NCBI RefSeq assembly: GCF_024346455.1
Contig: NZ_JAGQCY010000007.1
Coordinates: 84,631 to 148,630 of the forward strand
Direction of reading: 5' to 3'
DNA length: 64,000 nucleotides
From: Cyanobium sp. Aljojuca 7A6
GTDB taxonomy: Bacteria > Cyanobacteriota > Cyanobacteriia > PCC-6307 > Cyanobiaceae
The translations under genes were made by a program, and so were the position numbers. Position 1 is the first letter of the stretch, and each line of letters begins with the position of its first letter. Below the pieces are notes generated by a model. It was not told where the DNA came from and did no database searches. It saw only the letters and a program-made list of their open reading frames with translations. Positions 1-9,982 of the stretch are shown in pieces.

Positions 1-151
1 CGATGGCGTCCCGGCAGAGCTGGATGTTGGAGCGCAGGGCGTCCCTCTGCAACGGGCTCAGCCTGGGCTGGGAGGGATCGAGGCTCAGGGGCTGGTAGGC
101 CGCCAGATCGATCGGGAAGGCGTTGGTCACACCGGGCTGGGAGAGAGTCAT
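1..151 (-). CDS. 5' end of an unidentified protein (partial)
   Basis: An open frame starts at an ATG at 151 and runs off the left edge (50 codons visible). The N-terminus begins [19 protein letters not shown] and shows no signal peptide, membrane segment or motif I can assign. Its ATG overlaps the stop of pgi in an ATGA arrangement, so it is very probably the next gene of the same operon. Function not recognised. The 4-nt coupling and open frame support it as real. Confidence 0.6.
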   Translation of the reverse strand, partial: MTLSQPGVTNAFPIDLAAYQPLSLDPSQPRLSPLQRDALRSNIQLCRDAI

Positions 152-1746
152 GACTGGAGAACGAGCTGCCGGAGGGACGCGGTAAGGGTGTTGGGCTGGG
201 CCGCATCGCCGTCGAGGACAATGCCGCGGGGATTGGCGGCCAGGTGACGCACGATCTGGTAGACGGTTTCCACCGCTTCGCCCGCGTCGGCCTGGCGGGC
301 CAGGTCCTCCAAGGGGAGGGGGTGGTCGGCGGCCTGCAGCACCCGGACCACCCGGCGTTGCAGATCCAGGATGGCAGCGGCGGCCTTTTTGCCGGCTTCC
401 ACGCCTGGCTGGTGGTAGGCGTTGATGTTCACCAGCGAGGCATACAGTCCCACGGCCCGTTCGTAGAGCGCGATGAGAGCCCCGACGCTGCGGGGCTCCA
501 CGCGGCGGATCGTGATGGTGATCGAATCGCGCTGGTTGTCGTACAGCGCCTGGCGGGTCCCCATGAGGAAGCCGGAGAGGAAGTCGCCTGAGGTGACTCC
601 CTCCTCCACCTCGATCGAAGCGCCGCAGCGATCTTCGAGGACTTCGATGAAGGTGGCGAAGAAATTGGGGATGCCCTCGCGCAGTTGTTGAACGTAGGCA
701 TGCTGGTCGGTGGAGCCCTTGTTGCCGTACACCGCGATCCCCTGGTGCACGACGTTGCCGTCGAGGTCCCTCTCCTTGCCGAGGGATTCCATCACCAGCT
801 GCTGCAGGTAGCGGCTGAACAGCAGCAGGCTGTCCTTGTAGGGCAGCACCACCATGTCCTTGCTGCCGCGGCCTTCTCCGGCGTGGAACCAGCTGAGGGC
901 CAGCAGGGCGGCTGGGTTGGTACGCACCCGGGGCACACGGGTGGCCTCGTCCATCACCCGGGCTCCCTCCAGCAGGGCCCGGATGTCGATGCCCTGAAGG
1001 GCCGCAGGCAGGAGGCCCACCGCCGACAGCACGGAGGTGCGGCCACCCACCCAGTCGTGCATGGGAAACTCGGCCAGCCAGTGCTGTTCGTGGGCCAGGA
1101 GGTCCATCCGGCTGCCCGGCATGGTGATCGCCACGGCATGGCTGGGGAAGTCCAGGCCCTGGGCGGCGAAGGCCTGTTGCACCTCCAGCAGGCCGTTGCG
1201 GGGTTCGGGGGTACCTCCGGACTTGCTGGTGTCGATCACCAGGGTGCTGCCCAGCCGGTCCCGCAGCCCCGCCAGCACCCGATCGATCCCGGCGGGGTCG
1301 GTGTTGTCGATGAAGTGGATGGCCAGGGGGGCCTGGTCGGGGGCCAGGGCGGCGGCCACGAACTGGGGTCCCAGGGCCGAGCCGCCGATGCCGATCGCCA
1401 GTAGATCGGTGAAGCGGGGGGCCGTCGGCGGATGGATCGTGCCCGCGTGTACCGCCCTGGCGAAGCCCTCGATCCGCTCGATCACCGCGATGATTTCGGT
1501 TCGGATCTCCTCGCTGGGGGCCAGGTCGGGCTGGCGAAGCCAGTAGTGACCCACCATCCTCTCCTCGTCCGGATTGGCGATGCCGCCCGCCTCAAGGTCC
1601 TCCATGGCCGCGAAGGCCGCGGTGAAGGCGGAATCCAGCCGTTCCGGCAGCTCTGCCTCGATGCGCATCCTGCTGACATCCAGGTGGAGCTGCAGGCCTG
1701 GGTGGACGTACAGCCATTCCTGGAAGCGATTCCAGAGGGATCCCAT
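148..1746 (-). CDS. pgi: Glucose-6-phosphate isomerase
   Basis: Interconverts glucose-6-phosphate and fructose-6-phosphate in the cytosol, linking glycolysis, the oxidative pentose phosphate pathway and glycogen metabolism. At 532 residues it has the usual length. The first SIS domain shows GIGGSALGP at about residues 119-127 and the sugar-phosphate loop [11 protein letters not shown] at about 174-184. The second half carries the [10 protein letters not shown] block typical of the family. The ATG at 1746 is the start used; the stop overlaps the ATG of the next gene on the same strand by 4 nt. The family is unambiguous. Confidence 0.95.
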   Translation of the reverse strand: MGSLWNRFQEWLYVHPGLQLHLDVSRMRIEAELPERLDSAFTAAFAAMEDLEAGGIANPDEERMVGHYWLRQPDLAPSEEIRTEIIAVIERIEGFARAVHAGTIHPPTAPRFTDLLAIGIGGSALGPQFVAAALAPDQAPLAIHFIDNTDPAGIDRVLAGLRDRLGSTLVIDTSKSGGTPEPRNGLLEVQQAFAAQGLDFPSHAVAITMPGSRMDLLAHEQHWLAEFPMHDWVGGRTSVLSAVGLLPAALQGIDIRALLEGARVMDEATRVPRVRTNPAALLALSWFHAGEGRGSKDMVVLPYKDSLLLFSRYLQQLVMESLGKERDLDGNVVHQGIAVYGNKGSTDQHAYVQQLREGIPNFFATFIEVLEDRCGASIEVEEGVTSGDFLSGFLMGTRQALYDNQRDSITITIRRVEPRSVGALIALYERAVGLYASLVNINAYHQPGVEAGKKAAAAILDLQRRVVRVLQAADHPLPLEDLARQADAGEAVETVYQIVRHLAANPRGIVLDGDAAQPNTLTASLRQLVLQS

Positions 1747-1811
1747 GGTTTCGCCTGCCGATGTCCTGAAACGTTCCTACCCGGCGCAGGTAAAGGAACG
1801 CGGCGAATCCA

Positions 1812-2459
1812 TCAGATGCCCGGAGCCAGGGGGGCGTTCCAGCACTTCACCGCCGGCAGGCCGCGGTAGTCGGACAGGACCGTGAGCGTGGCGGTGTCGA
1901 GCAGGAAATGGGCGCCGTGGCTGGGCGGCAGCCCGATCCAGCGCGCCACGAACACCCGCAGCAGATGCCCGTGGGCAAACAGGGCCACCCGGCCGCCCTC
2001 CTGCCGCAGCCGACCGATCACCCGGTCGACCCGTTCCCCCACCTGGGCCGGACTCTCCCCATCGGGACAGCCGTCGCGGAACACCAGCCAGCCCGGGTGC
2101 CGCCCCTGGATCTCCGTGCTCGTCAGACTTTCGTAGGCCCCGTAGTTCCACTCGACCAGATCGGGCTCGAGGCAGGCCTGGGCGGCCAGACCCGCCAGTT
2201 CGCAGGTGCGCCGCGCCCGCTGCAGCGGGCTGGACAGCACCAGGGAGAACGGGCTCGTCGCCAGGAGTGGGGCCAGCCCGCGGGCGGCCGCCTCCCCCCG
2301 CTCGGTGAGGGGGATGTCGGTGCTGCCGGTGTGCTGGCCCGAGAGGCTCCAGGCCGTTTCGCCGTGGCGGATGAGGACCACTTCGAGGGCGGCGGGGGCA
2401 GGAGCGTTCTGAATCGTTGTCACGGCAGGGCTCTCACGGAAAATCGTCGTGCTGCTCAC
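1812..2459 (-). CDS. Histidine phosphatase family (phosphoglycerate mutase-like)
   Basis: A 215-residue member of the branched histidine phosphatase superfamily. The catalytic RHGET motif is at residues 31-35, and the second histidine lies in FAHGHLLRVF near residue 163. In this family a phospho-histidine intermediate forms on the first His. The exact substrate (phosphoglycerate, sugar phosphate or another phosphomonoester) cannot be read from the sequence, so gpmB-type names are only indicative. About 25 poorly conserved residues precede the domain, and an internal ATG could be the true start. It lies 65 nt upstream of pgi on the same strand and is divergent from narB. Confidence 0.8.
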   Translation of the reverse strand: MSSTTIFRESPAVTTIQNAPAPAALEVVLIRHGETAWSLSGQHTGSTDIPLTERGEAAARGLAPLLATSPFSLVLSSPLQRARRTCELAGLAAQACLEPDLVEWNYGAYESLTSTEIQGRHPGWLVFRDGCPDGESPAQVGERVDRVIGRLRQEGGRVALFAHGHLLRVFVARWIGLPPSHGAHFLLDTATLTVLSDYRGLPAVKCWNAPLAPGI

Positions 2460-2580
2460 TTAAGCTCGGTTCCCAGGCCAGGGTGGTGATGGCGGTGGCC
2501 GGCATCCACGGCTGAAGCCTTCCACCTGACGCCCGAACGTCCGCCGGGAGGCCGCCTGCCTCTGTCGTCCGCCCGCGATC

Positions 2581-4734
2581 TTGAGCCACCCCTCTACGCC
2601 TCTTTCCCACGTCGACGGCCCGGCCCGGGCCCAGTGCCCCTACTGCGGTGTGGGCTGCGGGCTGGAGATGAAGCCCCCCACGGAGGCGGCCGGCTGCGAG
2701 GCGCCCTGGACGGCCCGCGGCGACCGCCACCACCCCTCCTCCCTGGGACAGGTCTGCGTCAAGGGGGCCACCGTGGGCGAGACCCTGCACCGCAATCGCC
2801 TCACCACACCTCTCTACCGGCCGCGCACCGACCAACCCTTCGTCCCGATCAGCTGGGATCGGGCCTTCGATCTGCTGGAGGCCCAGGTGCGCCGCACCCT
2901 GGCCGAGAAGGGCCCATCAGGGATCGCCATGTATGGCTCCGGGCAGTTCCAGACCGAGGACTATTACGTCGCCAACAAACTGATCAAGGGGGCGCTGGGC
3001 AGCAACAACTTCGACGCTAACTCGCGCCTGTGCATGAGCTCGGCCGTGTCGGGGTACGTCCGCAGTTTCGGTTCCGACGGCCCCCCCTGCTGCTACGACG
3101 ACCTGGATCAGGCCGACACGGTGCTGCTGATCGGCACCAACACGGCCGAGTGCCATCCGGTGCTCTTCCAGCGGCTGCTGAAGCGCAAGCGCAAGCACAA
3201 GCACGCCCTGCAGCTCGTGGTGGTGGATCCCCGGGCCACGGTCACCAGCGACGCGGCCGACCTGCACCTGGCGATCCGGCCCGGCACCGACCTGGCGCTG
3301 CTGCACGGCCTCGGCCACCTGCTGCTGGAGCGGGGCGGGGTGGACCGGGCCTATGTGGAGGCCTCCACCGAGGGCTTCGACGCTCTGGCCGAGCTGTGGG
3401 CGGCCTGGACGCCTGAAGCGGTGAGCCGGTTCTGCGGCATTGGAGAGCGGCATCTGCACCAGCTCGCGGACCGCTGGGTGGCAAGCCCGGCGGTGCTGAG
3501 CCTCTGGTCGATGGGGGTGAACCAGAGCGTCGAGGGCACCGCCACCGTGGCCGGGATCATCAACCTGCATCTGGTCAGTGGCCAGATCGGCCGGCCCGGG
3601 GCGGGGCCCTTCTCCCTCACTGGCCAGCCCAATGCGATGGGGGGCCGGGAGGCCGGCGGCCTGGCCAGGCTGCTGCCGGGCTACCGCTCCGTCACCGAGG
3701 CCGGGCACCGGGCCGAGCTGGAGCGCCACTGGGGCCTGCCCCCAGGGGCCATCGCACCGGAACCGGGGCTGACGGTGTGGGAGCAGATCGAGGCGATGGA
3801 GCGGGGGGAGCTTGGGCTCTGGTGGGTGGCGGCCACCAATCCGTTGGTGAGCCTCCCCTGGCTCGATCGGGTGCGGGCCGCCGTGGCCCGTTGCCCGATG
3901 GTGGTGCTCAATGAGGCCTACGCCGGCACCGAAACCGCCGCCGTCGCCCACCTGGTGCTGCCGGCGGCCCAGTGGAGCGAAAAGGCCGGGGTGATGACCA
4001 ATTCCGAGCGCCGCGTCACCCACTGTCCGGCCTTCCGTGCGCCCCCGGGCGAGGCCCGGGCCGACTGGGCGATCTTCGCCGAACTGGGGCGACGCCTCGG
4101 CTTCGAGGAGCAGTTCCGCTATGGCTCCTCTGCCGAGGTGTTCGAGGAGTTCGTGGCGATCACGGCAGGCCGGGTGTGCGACCTCAGCGGCCTCAGCCAT
4201 GGGTTGCTGCACGAGCACGGCCCCCAGCAATGGCCGTTCCCCACCGGCACGTCGCCGGGCGGCGGCGCCCCGCGTCTGCACACCTCGGGCCGTTTCCCCA
4301 CAGCCTCGGGCCGCGCCCGATTGATCAGCGAGCCGCCCATGGGGCTGGGCGAACCCCCCGATGGCGACTACCCCATGGTGCTCACCGTTGGCCGCTACCT
4401 GGAGCAGTGGCACACCATGACCCGCACGGGCCAGGTCGAGCGGCTGCTGCGGCCCCACGGCGAGCCGCTGCTGGAGGTGCATCCCGCCGATGCCCTGGCA
4501 CACGGACTGGTCGATGGCGGCCGAGCTGAGGTGATCTCCCGCAGGGGCGCCGTGACGGCCAGCGTGCAGATCACTGAGCGCATTCGCCAGGGCACGGTGT
4601 TTCTGCCCATGCACTGGGGGGCGGCCCAGGAGCAGGCCTGCGAGGCCAACCGGCTGATGCATGCCCTGGGCTGCCCGATCTCCCAGCAGCCGGAACTCAA
4701 GGCCGCCGCGGTGCGCGTGCAGCCCAGCGCCTAG
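2581..4734 (+). CDS. narB: Ferredoxin-nitrate reductase
   Basis: Assimilatory nitrate reductase reducing nitrate to nitrite with photosynthetic ferredoxin, in the cytosol. The 717-residue chain starts with the 4Fe-4S site C19-x2-C22-x3-C26 (CPYCGVGC) and C59 in GQVCVKG. The molybdopterin oxidoreductase core follows, with GMNQSVEGT-like and GQPNAMGGREAGG blocks, and then a C-terminal molydopterin dinucleotide-binding domain. No ATG or GTG lies before the cluster ligands in frame; TTG at 2581 is the most plausible start, leaving 18 residues before the first Cys. It is convergent with nrtD, with only 5 nt between the stops. No narM chaperone gene was recognised in the window. Confidence 0.94.
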   Translation: MSHPSTPLSHVDGPARAQCPYCGVGCGLEMKPPTEAAGCEAPWTARGDRHHPSSLGQVCVKGATVGETLHRNRLTTPLYRPRTDQPFVPISWDRAFDLLEAQVRRTLAEKGPSGIAMYGSGQFQTEDYYVANKLIKGALGSNNFDANSRLCMSSAVSGYVRSFGSDGPPCCYDDLDQADTVLLIGTNTAECHPVLFQRLLKRKRKHKHALQLVVVDPRATVTSDAADLHLAIRPGTDLALLHGLGHLLLERGGVDRAYVEASTEGFDALAELWAAWTPEAVSRFCGIGERHLHQLADRWVASPAVLSLWSMGVNQSVEGTATVAGIINLHLVSGQIGRPGAGPFSLTGQPNAMGGREAGGLARLLPGYRSVTEAGHRAELERHWGLPPGAIAPEPGLTVWEQIEAMERGELGLWWVAATNPLVSLPWLDRVRAAVARCPMVVLNEAYAGTETAAVAHLVLPAAQWSEKAGVMTNSERRVTHCPAFRAPPGEARADWAIFAELGRRLGFEEQFRYGSSAEVFEEFVAITAGRVCDLSGLSHGLLHEHGPQQWPFPTGTSPGGGAPRLHTSGRFPTASGRARLISEPPMGLGEPPDGDYPMVLTVGRYLEQWHTMTRTGQVERLLRPHGEPLLEVHPADALAHGLVDGGRAEVISRRGAVTASVQITERIRQGTVFLPMHWGAAQEQACEANRLMHALGCPISQQPELKAAAVRVQPSA

Positions 4735-4739
4735 CTACG

Positions 4740-5573
4740 TCACTGGTCGTCGTGGGCGAACCGCCGGTAGAGGAAGTCGAGGGCGTGGTTGCGGACGTCG
4801 AAGTACTCCGGCATTTCCATCAGCTGGGCCCGCTGGCGGGGCCGCGGGAAGGGCAGATCCAGGATTTCGCCGATCGTTGCGGCAGGTCCGTTGGTCATCA
4901 TCACGACCCGGTCGGCCAGGAACAGGGCCTCATCGATCGAGTGGGTGATCATCAGCACGGTCACCTTGTGCTCCTGCCAGATCTTGAGCAGCTCCTCCTG
5001 CAGCTCTTCCTTGGTGATCGGATCGAGGGCTCCAAACGGCTCATCCAGGATCAGCACCTTCGGCTGCAGGGCCAGGGCCCGGGCGATCGACACCCGTTGC
5101 TTCATCCCCCCCGACAGGCTGGCGGGCTTCTTGTCGGCCGCCTCACTCAGCCCCACCATTGCCAGGTGGCTGTCCACGATCCGGCTGGCGTCGCCGTTGC
5201 GTCTGAGGTGGGGGAACACGGTGTTCACCGCCAGGGCCACGTTCTCGGCGGCCGACATCCAGGGCAGCAGCGAATAGTTCTGAAACACCACCATCCGGTC
5301 CGGGCCGGGTTCGCGGATCGGCACCGACTCCAGCCGCACCTCGCCGCTGGTGGGTTGGCCGAAGCCGGACACCAGATCGAGCAGGGTGGATTTGCCGCAA
5401 CCGGAATGGCCGATGACGCAGATGAATTCCCCCTCCGCCACCTCCAGGCTGATGTTGTCGAGCACGGTGTAGGGCCCCTTCGCGGTGGGGTACACCTTGC
5501 TGACGCCATCAATCACCAGGAACGGCTCACTGGAAACGGCTTGGCTGGACTGGGCCGACGTCAGGGTCTGCAT
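4740..5573 (-). CDS. nrtD: Nitrate ABC transporter ATPase NrtD
   Basis: Cytoplasmic ATPase subunit of the NrtABCD nitrate/nitrite importer. Walker A GHSGCGKST is at residues 55-63. The ABC signature LSGGMKQR and Walker B VLILDEPFGALD follow in order, and the protein ends after about 277 residues without the extra C-terminal domain of NrtC. It is the last gene of the nrtABCD run on the minus strand, 33 nt after nrtC. Closely similar to the first domain of NrtC; absence of the NrtA-like tail sets it apart. Confidence 0.93.
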   Translation of the reverse strand: MQTLTSAQSSQAVSSEPFLVIDGVSKVYPTAKGPYTVLDNISLEVAEGEFICVIGHSGCGKSTLLDLVSGFGQPTSGEVRLESVPIREPGPDRMVVFQNYSLLPWMSAAENVALAVNTVFPHLRRNGDASRIVDSHLAMVGLSEAADKKPASLSGGMKQRVSIARALALQPKVLILDEPFGALDPITKEELQEELLKIWQEHKVTVLMITHSIDEALFLADRVVMMTNGPAATIGEILDLPFPRPRQRAQLMEMPEYFDVRNHALDFLYRRFAHDDQ

Positions 5574-5606
5574 GCAGGCGGAGAGGGAAGGGGATGCAAA
5601 GGGTCG

Positions 5607-7604
5607 TCAGCGGCTGGCCGGGGCGGGCAGCGGTGCCTGGGCCACCGTCACCTGGCCCTTGACGGCCAGAAGGTCGAGGTAGCCCAGGGGATCGAACGGA
5701 TCGAGTCGATCGCCGTCGAAGGCCACCACCGCTGAGGGGGGGCGTTCGCTGGCCGGCAGCCCCAGGGCGGCGGCGGCGCTGCGGAACAGGGCGCGATCCT
5801 GGACCCGATCGGCCACCTCCTGCCAGTTGCTGGGAAAGCTGGTCAGGCCCCAGCGCCCCAGCTGGCTGAGGATCCAGACCGCATCACTTGCCTGGGGTTC
5901 ATTCACCTCAGGGCCGAAGAAGCGGTTGAACGACGGCATCGATGTGGGCGAGCCAGTGCCGCGGTCATAGGGATCGACGAATCCCGGCCGGATCATCGCC
6001 ACATCGGTACCCACGTACTGGCTCTGGGACAGCAGATCGGCCAGGTCGTGGCGGTGGCCAGGGTCGTCGCAATAGCGGCACGCTTCCAGCAGGGCCTGCA
6101 CCAGGGCCTGGTGGGTGCGGGGGTAGGCGGCGGCCCAGGCCTCCCTCACCCCCAGCACCTTTTCGCAGTGGCCATTCCAGAGCTCCACATCGGTGGCGAT
6201 CACCGTGCCGAGGCCTTCCAGGACGGCACGGGAGTTCCAGGGTTCGCCGACGCAGTAGCCATCGATGGTGCCCGCCTTCAGGGCGGCCACCATCTGGGGC
6301 GGCGGGATGACCAGCAACTCCACGTCGCGCTCGGGGTGGATCCCTGCCGAGGCCAGCCAGGCCCGCAGGATCAGGTTGTGCATCGAGGCCGGATGCACCA
6401 CAGCGAGCACCGGCTTGGTGCCTGGGTGGGCGGCGATCCAGTCTTTGAAATCGGTCAGGGTGTTCACCCCGGCGTCGTGGAAGCGGCGGTGCAGGGTGAT
6501 GGCATTGCCGTTGCAGCTCAAGGTGAGGGCGCTCACCATCGCCAGGGGGGGCTGGCCGCCACAGCCGAGGGTCATGGCGATGGGCATGCCCGCCACCATC
6601 AGGGCGCCATCGAGCACGTTCTGGCGGACGTGGGTTTCCAGGGTTTTCCAGTTGCTTTCGCGCCGCAGCCGCACCTGGCTCAGGCCGTGCTTGGCGAAGA
6701 ACCCCTTCTCCTGGGCCACCACCAAGGGCAGGCAGTCGGTGAGGGGAATGAAGCCCAACTCCAGGTTCACCTTCTCCAGGCCGTTGCTGGTGACGGGATC
6801 GGCGGGCTTGAGCCGTTGCTGCCTGGCCCGGCGCTGCTCCGAAAGGAAGCCCACGATCTCGCCGCGCAGCCCGTAATAGCGGGGGTGCTCCACCGCCCCC
6901 AGCTGGGTGCGGGGCCGGGGCAGGGGCACCTCGAGAATCTGATCGATATGGGCCTCCGGCCCGTTGGTCATCAGCACCACCCTGTCGGAGAGCAGCAGGG
7001 CCTCGTCCACATCGTGGGTGACCATCAGGGCGGTGACCTTGGCTTCCTGGCAGATCTGCATCAGCTGCTCCTGCAGGTTGCCCCGGGTGAGCGCGTCAAG
7101 GGCGCCGAAGGGCTCATCGAGCAACAGGAGCTTCGGCCGCAGGGCCAGGGCCCGGGCGATCGCGACCCGTTGTTTCATTCCCCCGGAGATTTCACTGGGG
7201 AATTTATCGGCGGCGGCCTTCAGGCCCACCAACTGGATGTGGTGCTCAATGATCGCGTCCCGTTCCTGGCGATCTTTGGCGGCGATCACATTGTCGACAC
7301 CCAGGGCGATGTTCTGGCGCACCGTGAGCCAGGGCAGCAGCGAATAGTTCTGGAAGACCACCATCCGATCGGGCCCGGGATCGGTGACCTGCCGCCCGTT
7401 CATCAAAATGCCGCCCTGGGTGGCACTGGTGAGGCCGGCCAGCAGATTGAGCAGGGTGGACTTGCCGCAGCCGGAGTGGCCGACGAGGGAAATGAATTCA
7501 CCTTCGGCGATATCAAGGAAGATATCCCTGAGGGCTATGTACTCCCCCCCTCCAGGCAGGGGGAAGACCTGGGTGACATGGTCAACTGTGAACAGCGCGG
7601 CCAT
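5607..7604 (-). CDS. nrtC: Nitrate ABC transporter NrtC, ATPase fused to a NrtA-like domain
   Basis: A 665-residue two-part protein characteristic of cyanobacterial NrtC. Residues about 1-260 form an ABC ATPase (Walker A GHSGCGKST at 42-50, signature ISGGMKQR, Walker B LLLLDEPFGALD). From about residue 280, starting GFIPLTDCLPLVVAQEKGFF, it resembles the nitrate-binding protein NrtA. In Synechococcus elongatus the C-terminal domain is known to mediate ammonium-promoted inhibition of uptake; the same role is inferred here. Its ATG is 2 nt after the nrtB stop, so translation is probably coupled. Confidence 0.94.
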   Translation of the reverse strand: MAALFTVDHVTQVFPLPGGGEYIALRDIFLDIAEGEFISLVGHSGCGKSTLLNLLAGLTSATQGGILMNGRQVTDPGPDRMVVFQNYSLLPWLTVRQNIALGVDNVIAAKDRQERDAIIEHHIQLVGLKAAADKFPSEISGGMKQRVAIARALALRPKLLLLDEPFGALDALTRGNLQEQLMQICQEAKVTALMVTHDVDEALLLSDRVVLMTNGPEAHIDQILEVPLPRPRTQLGAVEHPRYYGLRGEIVGFLSEQRRARQQRLKPADPVTSNGLEKVNLELGFIPLTDCLPLVVAQEKGFFAKHGLSQVRLRRESNWKTLETHVRQNVLDGALMVAGMPIAMTLGCGGQPPLAMVSALTLSCNGNAITLHRRFHDAGVNTLTDFKDWIAAHPGTKPVLAVVHPASMHNLILRAWLASAGIHPERDVELLVIPPPQMVAALKAGTIDGYCVGEPWNSRAVLEGLGTVIATDVELWNGHCEKVLGVREAWAAAYPRTHQALVQALLEACRYCDDPGHRHDLADLLSQSQYVGTDVAMIRPGFVDPYDRGTGSPTSMPSFNRFFGPEVNEPQASDAVWILSQLGRWGLTSFPSNWQEVADRVQDRALFRSAAAALGLPASERPPSAVVAFDGDRLDPFDPLGYLDLLAVKGQVTVAQAPLPAPASR

Positions 7605-7606
7605 GG

Positions 7607-8440
7607 TCAGGCCGCTCCTTTGCTGAGCTTGCGCCCGGTGAAGGCCACCAAGCGGTCCAGCAGCAGCCCCACGATGCCCACATAGATGATGGCCAGAATG
7701 ATCTGACTGGAACTACCATCACCGCCCGCGTTGTAGGCATCCCAGATGAAGTAGCCGATGCCTCCGTCGGCTTTCAACATCTCGGCGGCAACGATGGCCA
7801 GCCAGGCCAAACCAACGGCGATGCGAAGACCGGCGAAAACGAAGGGAATGGTTGAAGGAACGACAATATCCTTGATGTAGGAACTCTTTGGAAGTTTCAG
7901 GACCCTGGCCACGTTGATGTAATCCTCGGGAATCTCGCGAATACCGATCGCAGTATTAATAATGATTGGCCAGATCGCCGTGATAAAAATAACAAAAATG
8001 GCCGAAGTCGTGGAATCCTGAAACACCATGAGGGTGATAGGGAACCAGGCCAGGGGAGGGACGGTCCGCAACACCTGAATCACAGGGTCGAAGCCCTTGC
8101 CGAGGAAGCGATTCATCCCCAGAAGGCCGCCGATGGTGATTCCCACCACAGCGGCCAGGCCGTATCCCAGGGCCACCCGCTGCAGCGAGATCAGAATCTG
8201 CCAGACCAGGCCTTTGCTGGTGCCCCCATCATCGAAAAAGGGATGAATGATGTAGGGGTCCCAGGTGTCGACGACAACATTGATGGGCCCCGGCAGCCGG
8301 CTGACACCCAGGATCAGGGACAGCAGCTGCCAGACCACCAGAAAGGCGCCGATGCAGATCAGATAGGGGGACACCCGGGAGACCCAGATCGGCGTGATCC
8401 TTCTGGAAGTTTTATGCGGTGCTGCGGCGCTGAGGGCCAT
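7607..8440 (-). CDS. nrtB: Nitrate ABC transporter permease NrtB
   Basis: Inner-membrane permease of the nitrate importer, 277 residues with about six hydrophobic segments. The BPD_transp_1 region includes the EAA-like loop (AIGIREIPEDYINVARVL near residue 175) that contacts the ATPases. It is the second gene of nrtABCD, 53 nt after nrtA and 2 nt before nrtC. The part at 7840-8020 is visibly less GC-rich than its neighbours. Confidence 0.92.
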   Translation of the reverse strand: MALSAAAPHKTSRRITPIWVSRVSPYLICIGAFLVVWQLLSLILGVSRLPGPINVVVDTWDPYIIHPFFDDGGTSKGLVWQILISLQRVALGYGLAAVVGITIGGLLGMNRFLGKGFDPVIQVLRTVPPLAWFPITLMVFQDSTTSAIFVIFITAIWPIIINTAIGIREIPEDYINVARVLKLPKSSYIKDIVVPSTIPFVFAGLRIAVGLAWLAIVAAEMLKADGGIGYFIWDAYNAGGDGSSSQIILAIIYVGIVGLLLDRLVAFTGRKLSKGAA

Positions 8441-8493
8441 GGGGGAAAGGCGAGAAAGGGGCGTTGTGAAGAGCGGGCAGGGCGTCTTCCGCC

Positions 8494-9807
8494 TCAGGAC
8501 ATGGCTTTGATCTTCAGGGCGTCGAGGTACGCCTTCGGATTTTCCGGGTCGAAGACGACACCATCAAAGAAGGTTTCCTTGCCGCGTGAATCACTGGCGG
8601 GAATGGCCTTGTCCTGCCCGATCGCCTTGGCCGCCTCCTTCCAGAGATCGGCCCGGTTGACCTGGTTGACCAGGGCGTCAACGTCAGTGCTGGCGGGGAG
8701 ATAGCCCCAGCGCATGTCCTCGACGACGAACCACTGGTCGTGGCTTTTGAACGGGAAGGAGGCGTTCTCACTCCAGAACCGCATCCGGTAGGGGCTGTCG
8801 GTCACGACGCGGCCATCGCCGTAGTCGAAGTTGCCGGCCAGGCGGGGTTTGATGTCCTCCACGCTGGCCTTGAAGTACTTGTCCTTCGAGGTGATCTCGC
8901 AGAGTTCGTCGAGGTTGGCGGGGTCTTCGCACCACATCTGTGCTTCCAGGACCGCCTTGAGCAGGGCCTGGGTGGCTTTGGGGTGCTTTTCCACCCAGTC
9001 GGCACGCATCGAGAAGGATTTCTCGGGGTGGAACTTCCAGAGTTCACCCGTGACAGCGGCGGTGTAGCCGAGCTTCTTGTTGACGAGGCGCTGGTTCCAG
9101 GGCTCGCCCACACAGAAGGTATCCATGGTGCCGGTCTGCATGTTGGCCACCATCTGGGGAGGGGGAACCACCACCAGGTCAGCGTCCTTGTTGGGGTCGA
9201 TGCCGTTGGCGGCCAGCCAGTAGCGCATCCAGAGGTCGTGGGTGCCGCCGGGGAAGGTGACAGCCGCCTTGAACTTCCTGCCGGTCTTGGCCGTGGCGGC
9301 CACGGCGTCGGCGAGCCCCGCCTTGTTGTCGATAGTGAGCTTGTTGGCCAGAAAGTCCTTCGAGACCGAGATCCCCTGGCCCTGCGTATTCAGCCGGGCC
9401 AGGGTGGCCATCGGCAGCGGCTTCTGGCTCTTGGTGATCTTGCCCGCGGCCAGCAGCAGGGGCATCGGCGTGAGGATGTGGGCGCCCTCAATGCCGCCTC
9501 CGGCACCACCCAATTCCAGGTTGTCGCGGGTGACGGCCCAGGAGGTCTGCTTCATCACCTTCACCTCCGGCATGCCGTGTTTGGCGAAGAAGCCTTTCTC
9601 CTTGGCGATGATCAGCGGGGCGGCGTCGGTGAGGGCGATGAAGCCGAGGGTCACACCGGGGACTTCAGGGGCATCGGCGGCACCGCCTGCCGGTGTGGGG
9701 GTGGGGGCGGCCGCTTCCTTGGTGCCACCACAGGCACTCAGCCAGATGGCACCGGCGGTGGTGCCGGCGGCGGTGATCAGGAATTGGCGACGGGAAAGAT
9801 TCGACAT
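8494..9807 (-). CDS. nrtA: Nitrate-binding lipoprotein NrtA
   Basis: High-affinity nitrate/nitrite-binding subunit, anchored to the periplasmic face. With the ATG at 9807 the protein has 437 residues. It starts with a twin-arginine-like SRRQFL (5-10) and a lipobox LSAC with the acylated Cys at residue 26, followed by a Gly/Ala/Pro linker. The mature part starts GFIALTDAAPLIIAKEKGFF, the same block as in NrtC. The frame stays open to 9945, but that extension is Cys/Arg-rich and precedes the signal peptide, so it is rejected. First gene of nrtABCD. Confidence 0.93.
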   Translation of the reverse strand: MSNLSRRQFLITAAGTTAGAIWLSACGGTKEAAAPTPTPAGGAADAPEVPGVTLGFIALTDAAPLIIAKEKGFFAKHGMPEVKVMKQTSWAVTRDNLELGGAGGGIEGAHILTPMPLLLAAGKITKSQKPLPMATLARLNTQGQGISVSKDFLANKLTIDNKAGLADAVAATAKTGRKFKAAVTFPGGTHDLWMRYWLAANGIDPNKDADLVVVPPPQMVANMQTGTMDTFCVGEPWNQRLVNKKLGYTAAVTGELWKFHPEKSFSMRADWVEKHPKATQALLKAVLEAQMWCEDPANLDELCEITSKDKYFKASVEDIKPRLAGNFDYGDGRVVTDSPYRMRFWSENASFPFKSHDQWFVVEDMRWGYLPASTDVDALVNQVNRADLWKEAAKAIGQDKAIPASDSRGKETFFDGVVFDPENPKAYLDALKIKAMS

Positions 9808-9982
9808 GGAGCCGGAGGGGGAGCCAGGGAGGACCGGAGGAAGGCACCTTCGGGTGCAGGTGTTCTCAGGACGGGCCTCACAACAAAGGGCACCGTGCCG
9901 GCGAAGATTGAGGGCTGGCGCACAGGCTGACCAGTCACGAATCAAGAGACCACGCCAACAGCCCCCTCAAGAGTCGCGTTGG

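Noticed and set aside
2917..4662. 581-codon open frame on the minus strand
   Set aside because: It is antisense to narB, rich in Gly/Gln/Pro/His and has no domain; a shadow of a high-GC gene.
6048..7685. 545-codon open frame on the plus strand
   Set aside because: Antisense to nrtC; repetitive His/Gln/Gly composition and no start signal.
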